Shown here one piece after another: positions 34,082 to 42,997 of a DNA stretch of 47,084 nucleotides (positions within the stretch are counted from its first letter, which is position 1; each line of letters begins with the position of its first letter). Origin of the DNA: Sphingomonas sp. (lineage in GTDB: Bacteria; Pseudomonadota; Alphaproteobacteria; Sphingomonadales; Sphingomonadaceae). Both the position numbers and the translations under genes were made by a program. A model generated the notes under the pieces. It was not told the DNA's origin and made no database searches. It saw nothing but the letters and a program-made list of their open reading frames with translations. The DNA lies in NCBI RefSeq assembly GCF_019746015.1, contig NZ_JAIESM010000077.1, forward strand, positions 1-47,084. Direction: 5' to 3'.

Positions 34082-34951
34082 TCAGCCCCCCAGCACCCGC
34101 GCCAGCAGTGGCGTAAGCTTGGCGATCAGCGCCGGGTCGCGGTGGTCGGGTGCGGTGATCAGCGCGGCGTCGAGCACCGTGTCGAGCGGCGAGGGCGTAC
34201 GCTCCGGTGGAAGCGCGGCGAGAAAATGCGCCACGCTGCGCCGGGCGAGATCGCCATTGGCGTGCATCTGGCGAATCACCTCGCTGACCTCGACATGCGC
34301 CTCGCTCTCGCGCCAGCAATCATAATCGGTCACCATGCCGATCAGCGCATAGGGCAGCTCCGCCTCGCGGGCCAGGCGCGCCTCGGGCATCGCGGTCATG
34401 CCGATCACGTCGGCGCCCCATTGGCGGTAGAGCAGGCTTTCGGCGCGGCTGGAAAATTGCGGTCCCTCCATCGCCAGATAGGTGGCCCCCTCGCTCAGCT
34501 TGCCGCCCGCCCGGGCAACGGCGGCGGCAGCAAAGCCCGACAGGCGCGGGCAGACGGGCTCAGCCATCGAGACATGCGCAACGAGGCCGCGCCCGAAGAA
34601 GCTGGGGTTGCGCTGGGTGGTGCGGTCGATGAACTGCTCGACGATCACGAAGCGGCCCGGCTCCAGCTCTTCCTGCAGGCTGCCGATCGACGAAATGGCG
34701 AGTACGTCGGTGACGCCGGCGGCCTTCAGCGCATAGATGTTGGCGCGGGCGTTCAGCTCGCTGGGCGGGATGACATGGCCACGGCCGTGGCGCGGCAGGA
34801 ACACGATGTTGACCGCGCCGACCCGCCCGAACAGCAGCTGGTCGGACGGCGCGCCAAAGGGCGTGTCGACTGCGCGCCACTCGGCCTCCTCCAGTCCGTC
34901 GATCGCATAGAGCCCTGATCCGCCAATGATGCCGATGGTCCAGCCGCCCAT
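34082..34951 (-). CDS. mtnP: S-methyl-5'-thioadenosine phosphorylase
   Basis: A 289-residue purine nucleoside phosphorylase family enzyme that splits methylthioadenosine to adenine and 5-methylthioribose-1-phosphate, salvaging methionine and adenine. Key features: IGIIGGSGLYAIDGL at the N-terminus, the phosphate site LPRHGRGHVIPPSELNARAN, and the purine-site region YLAMEGPQFSSRAES followed by DVIGMTAMPEARLARE. ATG 34951 gives the typical length. It is divergent from the DUF2147 gene and ends next to palindrome copy 4. Confidence 0.94.
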   Translation of the reverse strand: MGGWTIGIIGGSGLYAIDGLEEAEWRAVDTPFGAPSDQLLFGRVGAVNIVFLPRHGRGHVIPPSELNARANIYALKAAGVTDVLAISSIGSLQEELEPGRFVIVEQFIDRTTQRNPSFFGRGLVAHVSMAEPVCPRLSGFAAAAVARAGGKLSEGATYLAMEGPQFSSRAESLLYRQWGADVIGMTAMPEARLAREAELPYALIGMVTDYDCWRESEAHVEVSEVIRQMHANGDLARRSVAHFLAALPPERTPSPLDTVLDAALITAPDHRDPALIAKLTPLLARVLGG

Positions 34952-35078
34952 GCCCCTATCCCCCGCTGTTGAAGCGACGCCCATGCCGATGCGCGCGCGA
35001 TTGGGCAATGGTCTCGTGCGACCAGCGCCCTGTTTGATCGGCCGGGCGGCGTGGACGGGTACGAAATGAACGGCTAAA

Positions 35079-35100
35079 CCCCCGGCCATCAACTTGGGGG
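35079..35100 (+). promoter_or_regulatory. Possible hairpin masking a ribosome-binding site
   Basis: CCCCC at 35079-35083 can pair with GGGGG at 35096-35100, which is the ribosome-binding site of the DUF2147 gene starting at 35109. The stem is short with a 12-base loop. Translational control is only a possibility. Confidence 0.25.
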
Positions 35101-35108
35101 AGTTTTCA

Positions 35109-35522
35109 ATGCGCCTGATTGCCGCTGTTTCGTTGATTGTTGCCGTGCCGGTCGCCGCGCACGCGTCGGAACCGCTGACCGGCCAGTGGCTGACCGAAAA
35201 TGGCCGCGCTGTCGTGCGCATCGCCAAATGCGGTCAGGGGATGTGCGGCCGGATCGTCAAGATCCTGAAGCCGCGCCCGGGCAGCACCGGCCTTGACGAA
35301 CGCAACCCCGACCCTGCGCTGAAGGGCCGCAAGATCGAGGGGCTGACCATTCTGCCCAATCTGAAGGACTCGGGCAGCGACTGGCAGGGCCGCATCTACA
35401 GCCCCGAAGATGGCCGCGATTACGCCGCCTATGTCCAGCGCCTGCCCGACGGCACGCTGCAGGTGAAGGGGTGCCTGGCAGCGGTGCTGTGCCGCACCCA
35501 GATCTGGCAGCCGCGGCGCTGA
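35109..35522 (+). CDS. DUF2147 family secreted protein
   Basis: A 137-residue exported protein with a signal peptide (MRLIAAVSLIVAVPVAAHAS) and a DUF2147 domain: LTGQWLTENGRAVVRIAKCG, then MCGRIVKI, DWQGRIYSPEDGRDYAAY and a Cys pair near the end (KGCLAAVLCRTQIW). The fold is a small beta-barrel; the role of the family is unknown. ATG 35109 is set by the signal peptide and the GGGGG site eight bases upstream. Confidence 0.9.
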   Translation: MRLIAAVSLIVAVPVAAHASEPLTGQWLTENGRAVVRIAKCGQGMCGRIVKILKPRPGSTGLDERNPDPALKGRKIEGLTILPNLKDSGSDWQGRIYSPEDGRDYAAYVQRLPDGTLQVKGCLAAVLCRTQIWQPRR

Positions 35523-35555
35523 TACGCTCTGAGCGGGCTGGTGCCGCCTAAAGCT

Positions 35556-37088
35556 CTACCGCCCGATCTGGCGCTCCAGCCAGCGGGCGGCGGCTTCGGG
35601 GCTGGCCTTGTTGCGGTCGCGGTCGACCATGTAATTGGCCTCGCGCATCGTCGCGACCGGAATGGCGTCGATCAGGGGCTTGAGCGCGCCGACAAAGGCC
35701 GCATCGCCGGCGTGGCGGCGCCCGATCAGCAGCACCGCATCATAGCCGGGGATCGCCCCCTTGGGGTCCGCAAGCACCGTCAGCTTCTGCGCCGCGATCC
35801 GGCCATCGGATGAGAACGCCGTAATCACGTCGGCCTCGCCGCTGGCGATGGCGCGGTACATGAAGGTGGGCGAATAGGCCTGTGTCGCCTTGAACCCCAG
35901 CGGATAGGCGCGCTTCACCGCTGCCCATTCGGGCCGCTCCAGAAACTCCAGATCGGTGCCCATTTTCAGCGCCGCGGCCTGATCGGTCAGATCGTCAAGC
36001 GTGCGGATGCCGCGCCGCGCCGCATCATCGCCGCGCATCGCAAAGGCATAGGCATTTTCAAACCCCAGCGCGCCGACCAGCCTGATGCCGTGCTGCCGCC
36101 CGGCCCAGTCCGCGACGGCGCGCACCATCGCGGGGCGGGGCAGTACGTCCTGCCGCTTCATCTCGTTGGTGAACAACGTGCCCGAATAATCGACATAGAC
36201 ATCGACATCGCCCGCCTTCAACGCGCCGAACACCACCGCCGAACCCAGCCCCTCGCGATAGGTGACGCGGTAGCCGGCCGCCTCCAGCCGGTGGCCGATC
36301 AGCCGGGCCAGGATATATTGCTCGCCAAAGCCCTTCGCGCCCACCACCACCGCCGGCGCGCGCGTGCCCAGCATCGGCGACAGCGCGGCCAGGATGCCGG
36401 CGGCAAGGGCGGCAAGTGCCACGCCGGCCCGCACGCGCTGGCGCGTGGCGATGCCATGTTCCACCTGCCCCAGCAGCGCATCCACCGCCAGCGCCAGCGC
36501 GGCGGCACTGACGCAGCCGGCCAGCACCAGCGCCCAGTTCTGCGTCTGCAGGCCGGCAAAGATCATGTCGCCCAGCGACGGCTGGCCGACTGTCGTGGAC
36601 AGTGTCGCAGCGCCTATCGTCCACACAGCCGCGGTACGGATGCCCGCCATCAGCACCGGCGAGACCAACGGCGCCTCGACCAGCCGCAGCTTTTGCCAGC
36701 CGGTCATGCCGACGCCGTCGGCCGCCTCGATCACGGCGGGGTCGAGCGTGGCGAGCCCGGTCACGCCGTTGCGCAGGATCGGCAGGATCGCATAGAGCGT
36801 CAGCGCCAGCATCGACGGCAGAAAACCGAGCGCCGGAATGCCGCCCCCCACCAGCGCCGAGAGGCTGAGCAGCAGCGGATAGAACAAAGCCAGCAGCGCA
36901 AGGCTGGGGATGGTCTGAACCAGGCTCGCAAAGCCCAGCGCCGCGCGGGCGACGAACGGCCGCCGCGCCGACCAGATCGCCAGCGGCAGGCTGATCGCCA
37001 GCCCCAGCGCCAGCGCCGATGCCGCCAGCAGCAGATGCGCGGCGAGCAGGTCCGGCACGCGGCGCATGGCTTCCAGAAACGGGCTCAT
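35556..37088 (-). CDS. Osmoprotectant-type ABC importer, permease fused to binding protein
   Basis: A 510-residue two-part protein. Residues 1 to about 210 form an OpuB/ProW-type permease (IPSLALLALFYPLL; later TIGAATLSTTVGQPSLGDMI). After a short linker helix, residues about 245-510 form an OpuAC-like periplasmic binding domain (VVVGAKGFGEQYILARL, VDVYVDYSGTLFTNEM). Such fusions transport quaternary amines such as glycine betaine or choline in other bacteria; the ligand here is not known. The start overlaps the stop of the ATPase gene as ATGA. Confidence 0.92.
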   Translation of the reverse strand: MSPFLEAMRRVPDLLAAHLLLAASALALGLAISLPLAIWSARRPFVARAALGFASLVQTIPSLALLALFYPLLLSLSALVGGGIPALGFLPSMLALTLYAILPILRNGVTGLATLDPAVIEAADGVGMTGWQKLRLVEAPLVSPVLMAGIRTAAVWTIGAATLSTTVGQPSLGDMIFAGLQTQNWALVLAGCVSAAALALAVDALLGQVEHGIATRQRVRAGVALAALAAGILAALSPMLGTRAPAVVVGAKGFGEQYILARLIGHRLEAAGYRVTYREGLGSAVVFGALKAGDVDVYVDYSGTLFTNEMKRQDVLPRPAMVRAVADWAGRQHGIRLVGALGFENAYAFAMRGDDAARRGIRTLDDLTDQAAALKMGTDLEFLERPEWAAVKRAYPLGFKATQAYSPTFMYRAIASGEADVITAFSSDGRIAAQKLTVLADPKGAIPGYDAVLLIGRRHAGDAAFVGALKPLIDAIPVATMREANYMVDRDRNKASPEAAARWLERQIGR

Positions 37089-37867
37089 GGCCGCTTGTCC
37101 AATGCGGCCAGCCGGCGGGCCTGCTCGCGCGGCACGGCGACCAGCGCGGCGGCCTCCGCGCTCCCCTCGCCCGCCAGCAGCGCTGCCGGTGGCAAATCGG
37201 TCACCACCTGTCCCGCGCTCATCACCAGCACCCGGTCGGCGAGCAGCAGCGCCTCGGCCATGTCGTGCGTCACCATGATCGTGGTCAGGCCCAGCCGGTC
37301 GTGCAGCGCGCGCAGCGACGTGCCCAGCGAATCGCGGGTTACGGGGTCGAGCGCGCCGAACGGCTCATCCATCAGCAGCAGCCCCGGCTCGGTCGCCAGC
37401 GCGCGCGCCACCCCCACGCGCTGGCGCTGCCCGCCCGACAGCGCATCGGGCAGCCGGGCGGCAAAATCGCGCGGCAGCTCGACCAGATCGAGCAATTCGG
37501 CCACCCGCGCACCATGGTCCTTCAGGCCCATCAGCCGACGGCCGATGGCGATGTTTTCCGCCACCGTCATGTGCGGGAAAAGCCCCGTGTTCTGAAAGAT
37601 ATAGCCGATCCGCCGGCGCAGCAGGTGCGGTTTTTCTTCGGCCACGTCGGCGCCGTTGACCAGCACTGTGCCCGCGCTCGGCTCGATCAGCCGGTTGATC
37701 GTCTTCAGCAGCGTCGACTTGCCCGAGCCCGAGCCGCCGACCAGCGCCACCAGACTGCCCGGCGCGATGGTGAGCGTGACGCCGGCAACCGCCGTGACAC
37801 CGCCCGGATAATGCTTGGCGACGCTAGCAAAGCTCACCGAGGGTCCATGGGAAGGGCCGCGCGCCAT
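37085..37867 (-). CDS. Osmoprotectant-type ABC importer ATPase
   Basis: A 260-residue ABC ATPase of the OpuA/ProV type: Walker A GGSGSGKS at residues 44-51, the Q-loop region IGYIFQNTGLFPHMTVAENI, signature LSGGQRQRVGVARAL, Walker B LLLMDEPFGALDP. There is no C-terminal CBS pair, unlike OpuAA/ProV that sense ionic strength, so gating may differ. It is translated before, and coupled to, the permease-binding protein fusion. Confidence 0.93.
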   Translation of the reverse strand: MARGPSHGPSVSFASVAKHYPGGVTAVAGVTLTIAPGSLVALVGGSGSGKSTLLKTINRLIEPSAGTVLVNGADVAEEKPHLLRRRIGYIFQNTGLFPHMTVAENIAIGRRLMGLKDHGARVAELLDLVELPRDFAARLPDALSGGQRQRVGVARALATEPGLLLMDEPFGALDPVTRDSLGTSLRALHDRLGLTTIMVTHDMAEALLLADRVLVMSAGQVVTDLPPAALLAGEGSAEAAALVAVPREQARRLAALDKRP

Positions 37868-37988
37868 CGCCAGAGTGATGGGCGATCAGCGCGCCAAGGT
37901 CAAACCGCCGGCGCCACGCCCGCCAAAGCGCTTGCGTCCGCGCCCGCGCCGGCCCCAATAGGCGGGGAGCGGACAACAGGGGCGTGGC

Positions 37989-38765
37989 ATGAAGCGGATT
38001 TTCATTACCGGCGGCGGATCGGGCATCGGCGCGGCGACGGCACGGCTGTTTGCCGAGCGCGGCTGGCAGGTGGGGCTGGCGGACATCAATGCCACAGCCC
38101 TTGCGCAGACGGCGGCATCGCTGCCGGCCGGGCGCGCGAGCACCCATGTGATGGACGTGCGCGACCGCGACCAGTGGCAGGCAGCGCTGGCCGATTTCGC
38201 CGGCCCGGATGGCGGCATCGACGTGCTGATGAACAATGCCGGCATCGCGGTGGGCGGCCCGCTGATCGTCAATAGCTGGGACGAGATCGACCGGGTGGTG
38301 GCGATCAACCTGATGGGCGTGGTGAACGGGGCAAAGATCGGCCACCGCCACCTGAAGGCGGCCGGTGGCTGTCTGCTCAACACGGCATCGGCCGCCGGCA
38401 TCTATGGCGGCCCGGGCATCGGCATCTATGCCGCGACCAAATTCGCGGTGCGCGGCCTGACCGAATCGCTCGATATCGAATGGGCGGCAGATGGGATTCG
38501 CGTCCGCTCGCTGATGCCCAGCTTCATCGAAACGCCGCTGCTCGACGCGGGCGTGGCCGGCACCAACCACAATGTGCGCGAAACCGTGCGCGCCGGCGGG
38601 ATGGAGATCACCCCCGTTGTCGACGCGGCCGAGGCGGCGTGGCGCGCGGTGCATGGCGATGCGGTCCACACCGTGGTCGGCAAGACCGCGCGGCGCATGG
38701 CCTTTGCCGCGCGCTGGATGCCCGGGGGCCTGCGCAAGCAGCTGCGGCGCCGGGCGATGCGCTGA
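37989..38765 (+). CDS. SDR family oxidoreductase
   Basis: A 258-residue classical short-chain dehydrogenase: the cofactor motif GGGSGIG at residues 8-14, NNAG at 82-85, and catalytic Ser134, Tyr147 and Lys151 (YAATK). ADIN after strand 2 favours NAD over NADP. The substrate is unknown. The gene stands alone: it is divergent from the ABC importer and convergent with phhB. Confidence 0.93.
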   Translation: MKRIFITGGGSGIGAATARLFAERGWQVGLADINATALAQTAASLPAGRASTHVMDVRDRDQWQAALADFAGPDGGIDVLMNNAGIAVGGPLIVNSWDEIDRVVAINLMGVVNGAKIGHRHLKAAGGCLLNTASAAGIYGGPGIGIYAATKFAVRGLTESLDIEWAADGIRVRSLMPSFIETPLLDAGVAGTNHNVRETVRAGGMEITPVVDAAEAAWRAVHGDAVHTVVGKTARRMAFAARWMPGGLRKQLRRRAMR

Positions 38766-38774
38766 GCGGGCCGG

Positions 38775-39065
38775 CTATTCCGCCAGCGCGTCGATCGCCT
38801 GTGCCAGCTCGATGTCGCGGGCGGAAAGGCCGCCGGCATCGTGGGTGGTCAGCAGGATTTCCACCCGGTTCCACACGTTGAACCATTCGGGGTGGTGGTC
38901 GGCCTTTTCGGCGAGCAGCGCGACCTGCGTCATGAAGCCGAACGCCTCGACGAAATCAGCAAAGTTGAAGGTGCGGCGGATACCGTCGCGCTCCTCGTCA
39001 AAATCCCAGTCGGGCAGGCCATCCAGCGCTTCGGCGCGTTCGGTTTCGTTCAGCGGCTCGATCAT
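38775..39065 (-). CDS. phhB: 4a-hydroxytetrahydrobiopterin dehydratase
   Basis: A 96-residue pterin-4a-carbinolamine dehydratase. The active-site signature [20 protein letters not shown] followed by [16 protein letters not shown] is intact. It recycles the pterin cofactor of aromatic amino acid hydroxylases; no phenylalanine hydroxylase gene is in the window, and family members can also act as moonlighting proteins. AAGGGGAG precedes ATG 39065. It is divergent from the zincin gene with about 46 bases between. Confidence 0.93.
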   Translation of the reverse strand: MIEPLNETERAEALDGLPDWDFDEERDGIRRTFNFADFVEAFGFMTQVALLAEKADHHPEWFNVWNRVEILLTTHDAGGLSARDIELAQAIDALAE

Positions 39066-39111
39066 CCGGCTCCCCTTGCGACATTGTTGCTCCAACGCCT
39101 ATCACCATCGC

Positions 39112-39498
39112 ATGTACGGGCAAGCGCCATCCCTGGAAGCGATCGAAGGTCTTGCCCGCGCCACGCTCGACCGGCTGCCCGGGCCCTTCGCGCAGCATCT
39201 GGAGGGCGTGGTGCTGATCGTCGAGGAATTTGCCGATGACGAAACGCTCGATCAGATGGGCATCGACGATCCGTTCGATCTGACCGGGCTCTATGTCGGG
39301 CGGCCGGTGGGGGAAAAGGCGCTGGCCTCGGGCGACCTGCCCGACCGCATCCATCTTTATCGCCGCGCGATCCTGGACGAATGGAGCGCAACCGGGGTGC
39401 GGCTGGACGCGCTGGTCGCGCATATTGTCATCCACGAGGTGGGCCATCATTTCGGCCTGTCGGATGCAGACATGCACGCGCTGGAAGCGGCGGCGTGA
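39112..39498 (+). CDS. Minimal zincin-like metallopeptidase (DUF1025/COG3824 type)
   Basis: A 128-residue soluble protein with the zinc-binding motif HEVGHHFGLSD at residues 108-118, close to the C-terminus, plus an earlier PFDLTGLYVG region typical for this small family. Such proteins look like stripped-down metalloproteases; biological substrates are unknown. Its stop overlaps the GTG start of ccmA (GTGA at 39495-39498), so it is translated with the haem exporter genes. Confidence 0.88.
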   Translation: MYGQAPSLEAIEGLARATLDRLPGPFAQHLEGVVLIVEEFADDETLDQMGIDDPFDLTGLYVGRPVGEKALASGDLPDRIHLYRRAILDEWSATGVRLDALVAHIVIHEVGHHFGLSDADMHALEAAA

Positions 39499-40064
39499 GC
39501 CTGATCGCGTTTGACGGCGTCACCGGCGCGCGCGGCGGCCGCACCTTGTTCGAAAATCTGAGCTTCTCGCTTGGCGCGGGCGACGCGCTGCTGGTGAGCG
39601 GGCCGAACGGCACCGGCAAGTCCAGCCTGTTGCGGATCGCCGCCGGGCTGCTCTCTCCCGCTGCCGGCCGCGTGGTCGGCACGGCCCCGCGCGGCTGGCT
39701 GGGCGAGCTGCACGCGCTCGATGGCGACCGCACGCTGGCCCAGGCACTCGGTTTCTGGGCAACGCTCGACGGCGTGCGCGGCGCGGTGGCACAGGCGCTG
39801 GAAGCGGCGGGGCTGGCCGCACTCGCCCAGGTGCCGGTGCGGCTGCTGTCGACCGGGCAACGGCGGCGCGCGGCGATGGTGCCGCTGCTGGCGGCGCGGC
39901 AACCCGTCTGGCTGCTCGACGAGCCGGCAAGCGGGCTCGATCAGGCGGCAACCGCGCGGCTGGAAGCACTGATGGCGGCGCACCGGGCGGCGGGCGGCGC
40001 GATCCTGCTCGCCACCCACCAGCCGCTTGCCCTGCCCGGCATGGCGGAGGTGCGGCTGGGATGA
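39495..40064 (+). CDS. ccmA: Haem exporter ATP-binding protein CcmA
   Basis: A 189-residue small ABC ATPase for cytochrome c maturation. Walker A GPNGTGKS is at residues 36-43; the signature is LSTGQRRRAAM in place of LSGGQ, as usual for CcmA; Walker B is VWLLDEPASGLD. CcmA drives release of haem-loaded CcmE by the CcmABCD complex. The start is GTG 39495, overlapping the zincin stop; the stop overlaps ccmB as ATGA. Confidence 0.93.
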   Translation: MSLIAFDGVTGARGGRTLFENLSFSLGAGDALLVSGPNGTGKSSLLRIAAGLLSPAAGRVVGTAPRGWLGELHALDGDRTLAQALGFWATLDGVRGAVAQALEAAGLAALAQVPVRLLSTGQRRRAAMVPLLAARQPVWLLDEPASGLDQAATARLEALMAAHRAAGGAILLATHQPLALPGMAEVRLG

Positions 40065-40696
40065 CCGCGCTGCTGCTGCGCGATCTGCGCCGGGCGATTG
40101 CGGGAGGCAGCGCGGTGCTGCCCATCGCCTTTTTCCTGCTGGTGGCGGTGCTGTTCCCGTTCGGCATCGGACCGGATCGTGCCCTGCTCGCCCGCGCCGG
40201 CGCCGGGGTGATCTGGGCCGCCGCGCTGCTCGCCGCGCTGCTGCCGGTGGAGCGGCTGGCGACGCCCGATGTGGAGGCGGGCGTGCTCGATCAGCTCGCC
40301 GTGCGCGGCATTTCGCTGACGCTGGTCGGCGCGGCCAAGCTCGCGGCGCACTGGCTGAGCTTCGGCCCGCCGATGATGCTGGCGGCGCTGCTGGCCGGCG
40401 GGCTGTTCGGCATGGGCGCGGCGGAGCTGGGCATAGTCGAGCTGGCGCTGCTCATCGGCACGCCGGGGCTGGCGGCGCTGGCGGTGGCGACATCGGCGCT
40501 GGTGGCGGGCATGCGGGGCAGCGGCGCGGTCGCCGGGCTGGTGATGCTGCCGCTCGGGGTGCCGCTGGTGATCTTCGGGGCAGGCGCCAGTTCGGGCGGG
40601 CCGGGCGCGCTCAAACTGCTGGGCGCGGTCACGCTGCTGCTGCTTGCCGGCGCGCCGCTGCTTTGGGCGGCGGCCATCCGGGCGGGGCGCGACTGA
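40061..40696 (+). CDS. ccmB: Haem exporter membrane protein CcmB
   Basis: A 211-residue inner-membrane protein with six hydrophobic helices, beginning LLLRDLRRAIAGGSAVLPIAFF as is usual in CcmB, followed by the conserved LLPVERLATPDVEAGVLDQL. It partners CcmA in cytochrome c maturation. ccmC, ccmD and ccmE do not follow here: the next gene is on the other strand, so the rest of the system is elsewhere. Confidence 0.93.
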   Translation: MTALLLRDLRRAIAGGSAVLPIAFFLLVAVLFPFGIGPDRALLARAGAGVIWAAALLAALLPVERLATPDVEAGVLDQLAVRGISLTLVGAAKLAAHWLSFGPPMMLAALLAGGLFGMGAAELGIVELALLIGTPGLAALAVATSALVAGMRGSGAVAGLVMLPLGVPLVIFGAGASSGGPGALKLLGAVTLLLLAGAPLLWAAAIRAGRD

Positions 40697-40716
40697 TCAG
40701 GCGGCCGGCGCCACGG

Positions 40717-41598
40717 TCAGCCCTCAGCCCCGCGTGACCAGCGCGCCCAGATAGCGGTCGGCAGCAACAGCCCGCGCGCTTCCTCGCGCACAGCCAGTTC
40801 GCCCGCTTCCACCACGCCACCCAGATCGCCCAGCGCCTGGCGCAGCAATTCCTCCAGCGCCAGCGCCGACATCCGCACCGCATAGACAGTGAGGAACAGG
40901 AAGCGCGACTCGCGGTCGAGCAGGCGCCGGCAGTCGGCGATCAGGCCGGGCAGCCCCTCCTCCAGCTTCCACACTTCCCCTTCCGGCCCGCGACCATATT
41001 TGGGCGGGTCGAGCAGGATACCGTCATAACGCCGGCCGCGCCGCACCTCGCGCGCGACGAATTTGGTCGCATCGTCGACGATCCAGCGCACCGGCGCATC
41101 GGCAAGGCCACTGAGCGCCGCATTACCGCGCGCCGCCTCCACCGACTTTTTCGAGGCATCGACATGCACCATCTGCGCGCCCCTGGCGGCCAGCGCCAGC
41201 GTGCCGACGCCGGTATAGCCGAACAGGTTGAGGCAGCTGGGTGCCGGCGCATCGCCCAGCTGCCCGCGCATCCAGCCCCATATCGGCGCCATGTCGGGGA
41301 AGAAGCCCAGATGCCGAAAGGGCGTGGTCTGGGCGGTGAAGCGCGCCTCGTGCCAGCTAAGCGGCCACCCCTCGCGCGGGACCGGGGTGGCGAACTGCCA
41401 GCGGCCCCCGCCATCCTCGTCCGCGCCGGGCACGAATTCGCCATCGGCGCGCCAGTCGGCCGAGGCCGGCGCCCACAGCGCCTGCGGCTCGGGCCGGATG
41501 AAGCGGAAGCGGCCATAGCGTTCCAGCTTGCGGCCATGCCCGCAATCGACCAGGCCATAATCCGCCCAGGGTTCGGCGATCAGCGTCTGCAGCGTCAT
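40717..41598 (-). CDS. Class I SAM-dependent methyltransferase (RlmI/K-like)
   Basis: A 293-residue protein with a SAM-binding motif LNLFGYTGVGTLALAA in the middle, an acidic end of strand 2 (VHVDASKKSVE), and the DPPKYGRG motif that marks amino-methylating or 5-methylcytosine-type RNA methyltransferases of the RlmI/RlmK group. It lacks an N-terminal PUA domain. The substrate is therefore likely rRNA but not proven. The start overlaps the thrC stop as ATGA, so it is the last gene of the thrC side of the oxidase cluster. Confidence 0.88.
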   Translation of the reverse strand: MTLQTLIAEPWADYGLVDCGHGRKLERYGRFRFIRPEPQALWAPASADWRADGEFVPGADEDGGGRWQFATPVPREGWPLSWHEARFTAQTTPFRHLGFFPDMAPIWGWMRGQLGDAPAPSCLNLFGYTGVGTLALAARGAQMVHVDASKKSVEAARGNAALSGLADAPVRWIVDDATKFVAREVRRGRRYDGILLDPPKYGRGPEGEVWKLEEGLPGLIADCRRLLDRESRFLFLTVYAVRMSALALEELLRQALGDLGGVVEAGELAVREEARGLLLPTAIWARWSRGAEG

Positions 41599-42986
41599 GC
41601 GGCGCGCGCCCGCGCGGCAATATAATCAGTGACGGCAGACAGCGTCGCCGGGAGCGTGGCGCATCGCTCTTCGCGCGCGAACAGGTCGCCCAGCCGCGCC
41701 GGCAGCGGCGGACGCCGCCCGGTCGCCCGCTCCACCGCATCGCGGAACTTGGCCGGGTGCGCGGTGGCCAGCGTCACGATCGGCGCATCGATGCCAGCGG
41801 CGCCCCGTGCGGCGGCCAGGCCAATGGCGGTGTGCGGGTCGATCAGCATGCCGGCCTCGTCCCAGGCCCAGCGCATCGCTTGCGCCATTACCGCGCCGTC
41901 GATCCGCGCGCTGGCGAAGAGGGCCGCGCGCGCGCGCTGCGCGGGCGACAGCGCCAATCGCCGATCACGATCAAAACTTGCCATCTGCGCTGCCGTCGCC
42001 GCCCCGTCGCGGTCGTTCAGGTCGAACAGCAGCCGCTCGAAATTGCTGGAAACCTGAATATCCATCGACGGCGCCTGCGTCGGCACCACCTCACCGGCGG
42101 CATAGTGGCCGGTGGCAAAGGCGCGGTGCAGAATGTCATTCTCGTTGGTGGCAACGATCAGCCGCGCGACCGGCAGCCCCATCTGCGCGGCGACATAGCC
42201 GGCATAGACATCGCCGAAATTGCCCGTCGGCACCGAAAAGGCAATCGGCCGCGCCGGGGCGCCCAGCCGGACGGCGGCATAGAAATAATAGACGATCTGC
42301 GCCGCCAGCCGCGCCCAGTTGATCGAATTGACCGCCGACAGCGCGAAGCGGTCGGCAAAACCGGGCGCCGCGAACATCGCCTTCACCAGCGCCTGCGCAT
42401 CGTCGAAGCTGCCCTCGATCGCGATGTTGTGAACGTTGGGCGATAGGACCGTCGTCATCTGGCGGCGCTGCACGTCGGAAATGCGCCCGCGCGGATGGAG
42501 CATGAAGATGTCGACGCCAGCGCGCCCGGCAAGCGCCGCGATTGCCGCCGAACCGGTATCCCCGGAGGTGGCACCGATCACCGTCAGCGCGCGCGCGTCA
42601 TCGGCCAGGAAGCGCTCAAACAACAGGCCCAGCAGCTGCAGCGCGACATCCTTGAAGGCAAGCGTTGGCCCGTGGAAAAGCTCGAGCAGCCAGTGCTGCG
42701 CGTCGAGCTGAACGAGCGGCGCGACGGCGGCATGGGCAAAGCCGCCATAGGCCTGCCCGCACAACTGCCGAAGCTCGGCGGGCGCCAGGGCATCACCGAC
42801 AAAAGGCGCCAGTACCCTGGCCGCCGTCTCCGCATAGGACAGCCCGGCCAGTCCGGCGATGTCGTCGGCCGAGAAGCGCGGCCACTGCGCGGGCACATAG
42901 AGCCCGCCATCGCTGGCGAGACCGGCAAGCGTCGCCGCGCGGAAATCCAGCACAGGCGCGGTTCCCCGGGTGCTGAGATAGTGCAT
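41595..42986 (-). CDS. thrC: Threonine synthase
   Basis: A 463-residue PLP enzyme that turns O-phosphohomoserine into threonine. It starts MHYLSTRG, as is usual, and has the PLP lysine Lys112 in GPTLAFKDVALQLLG and the phosphate site GATSGDTGSAA. The type is the long form found in E. coli, yeast and alphaproteobacteria. ATG 42986 lies 11 bases after the SURF1 stop. Association of thrC with the oxidase assembly cluster is common in this class and does not imply a shared pathway. Confidence 0.96.
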   Translation of the reverse strand: MHYLSTRGTAPVLDFRAATLAGLASDGGLYVPAQWPRFSADDIAGLAGLSYAETAARVLAPFVGDALAPAELRQLCGQAYGGFAHAAVAPLVQLDAQHWLLELFHGPTLAFKDVALQLLGLLFERFLADDARALTVIGATSGDTGSAAIAALAGRAGVDIFMLHPRGRISDVQRRQMTTVLSPNVHNIAIEGSFDDAQALVKAMFAAPGFADRFALSAVNSINWARLAAQIVYYFYAAVRLGAPARPIAFSVPTGNFGDVYAGYVAAQMGLPVARLIVATNENDILHRAFATGHYAAGEVVPTQAPSMDIQVSSNFERLLFDLNDRDGAATAAQMASFDRDRRLALSPAQRARAALFASARIDGAVMAQAMRWAWDEAGMLIDPHTAIGLAAARGAAGIDAPIVTLATAHPAKFRDAVERATGRRPPLPARLGDLFAREERCATLPATLSAVTDYIAARARAA

Positions 42987-42997
42987 CGCGGGGTCGA

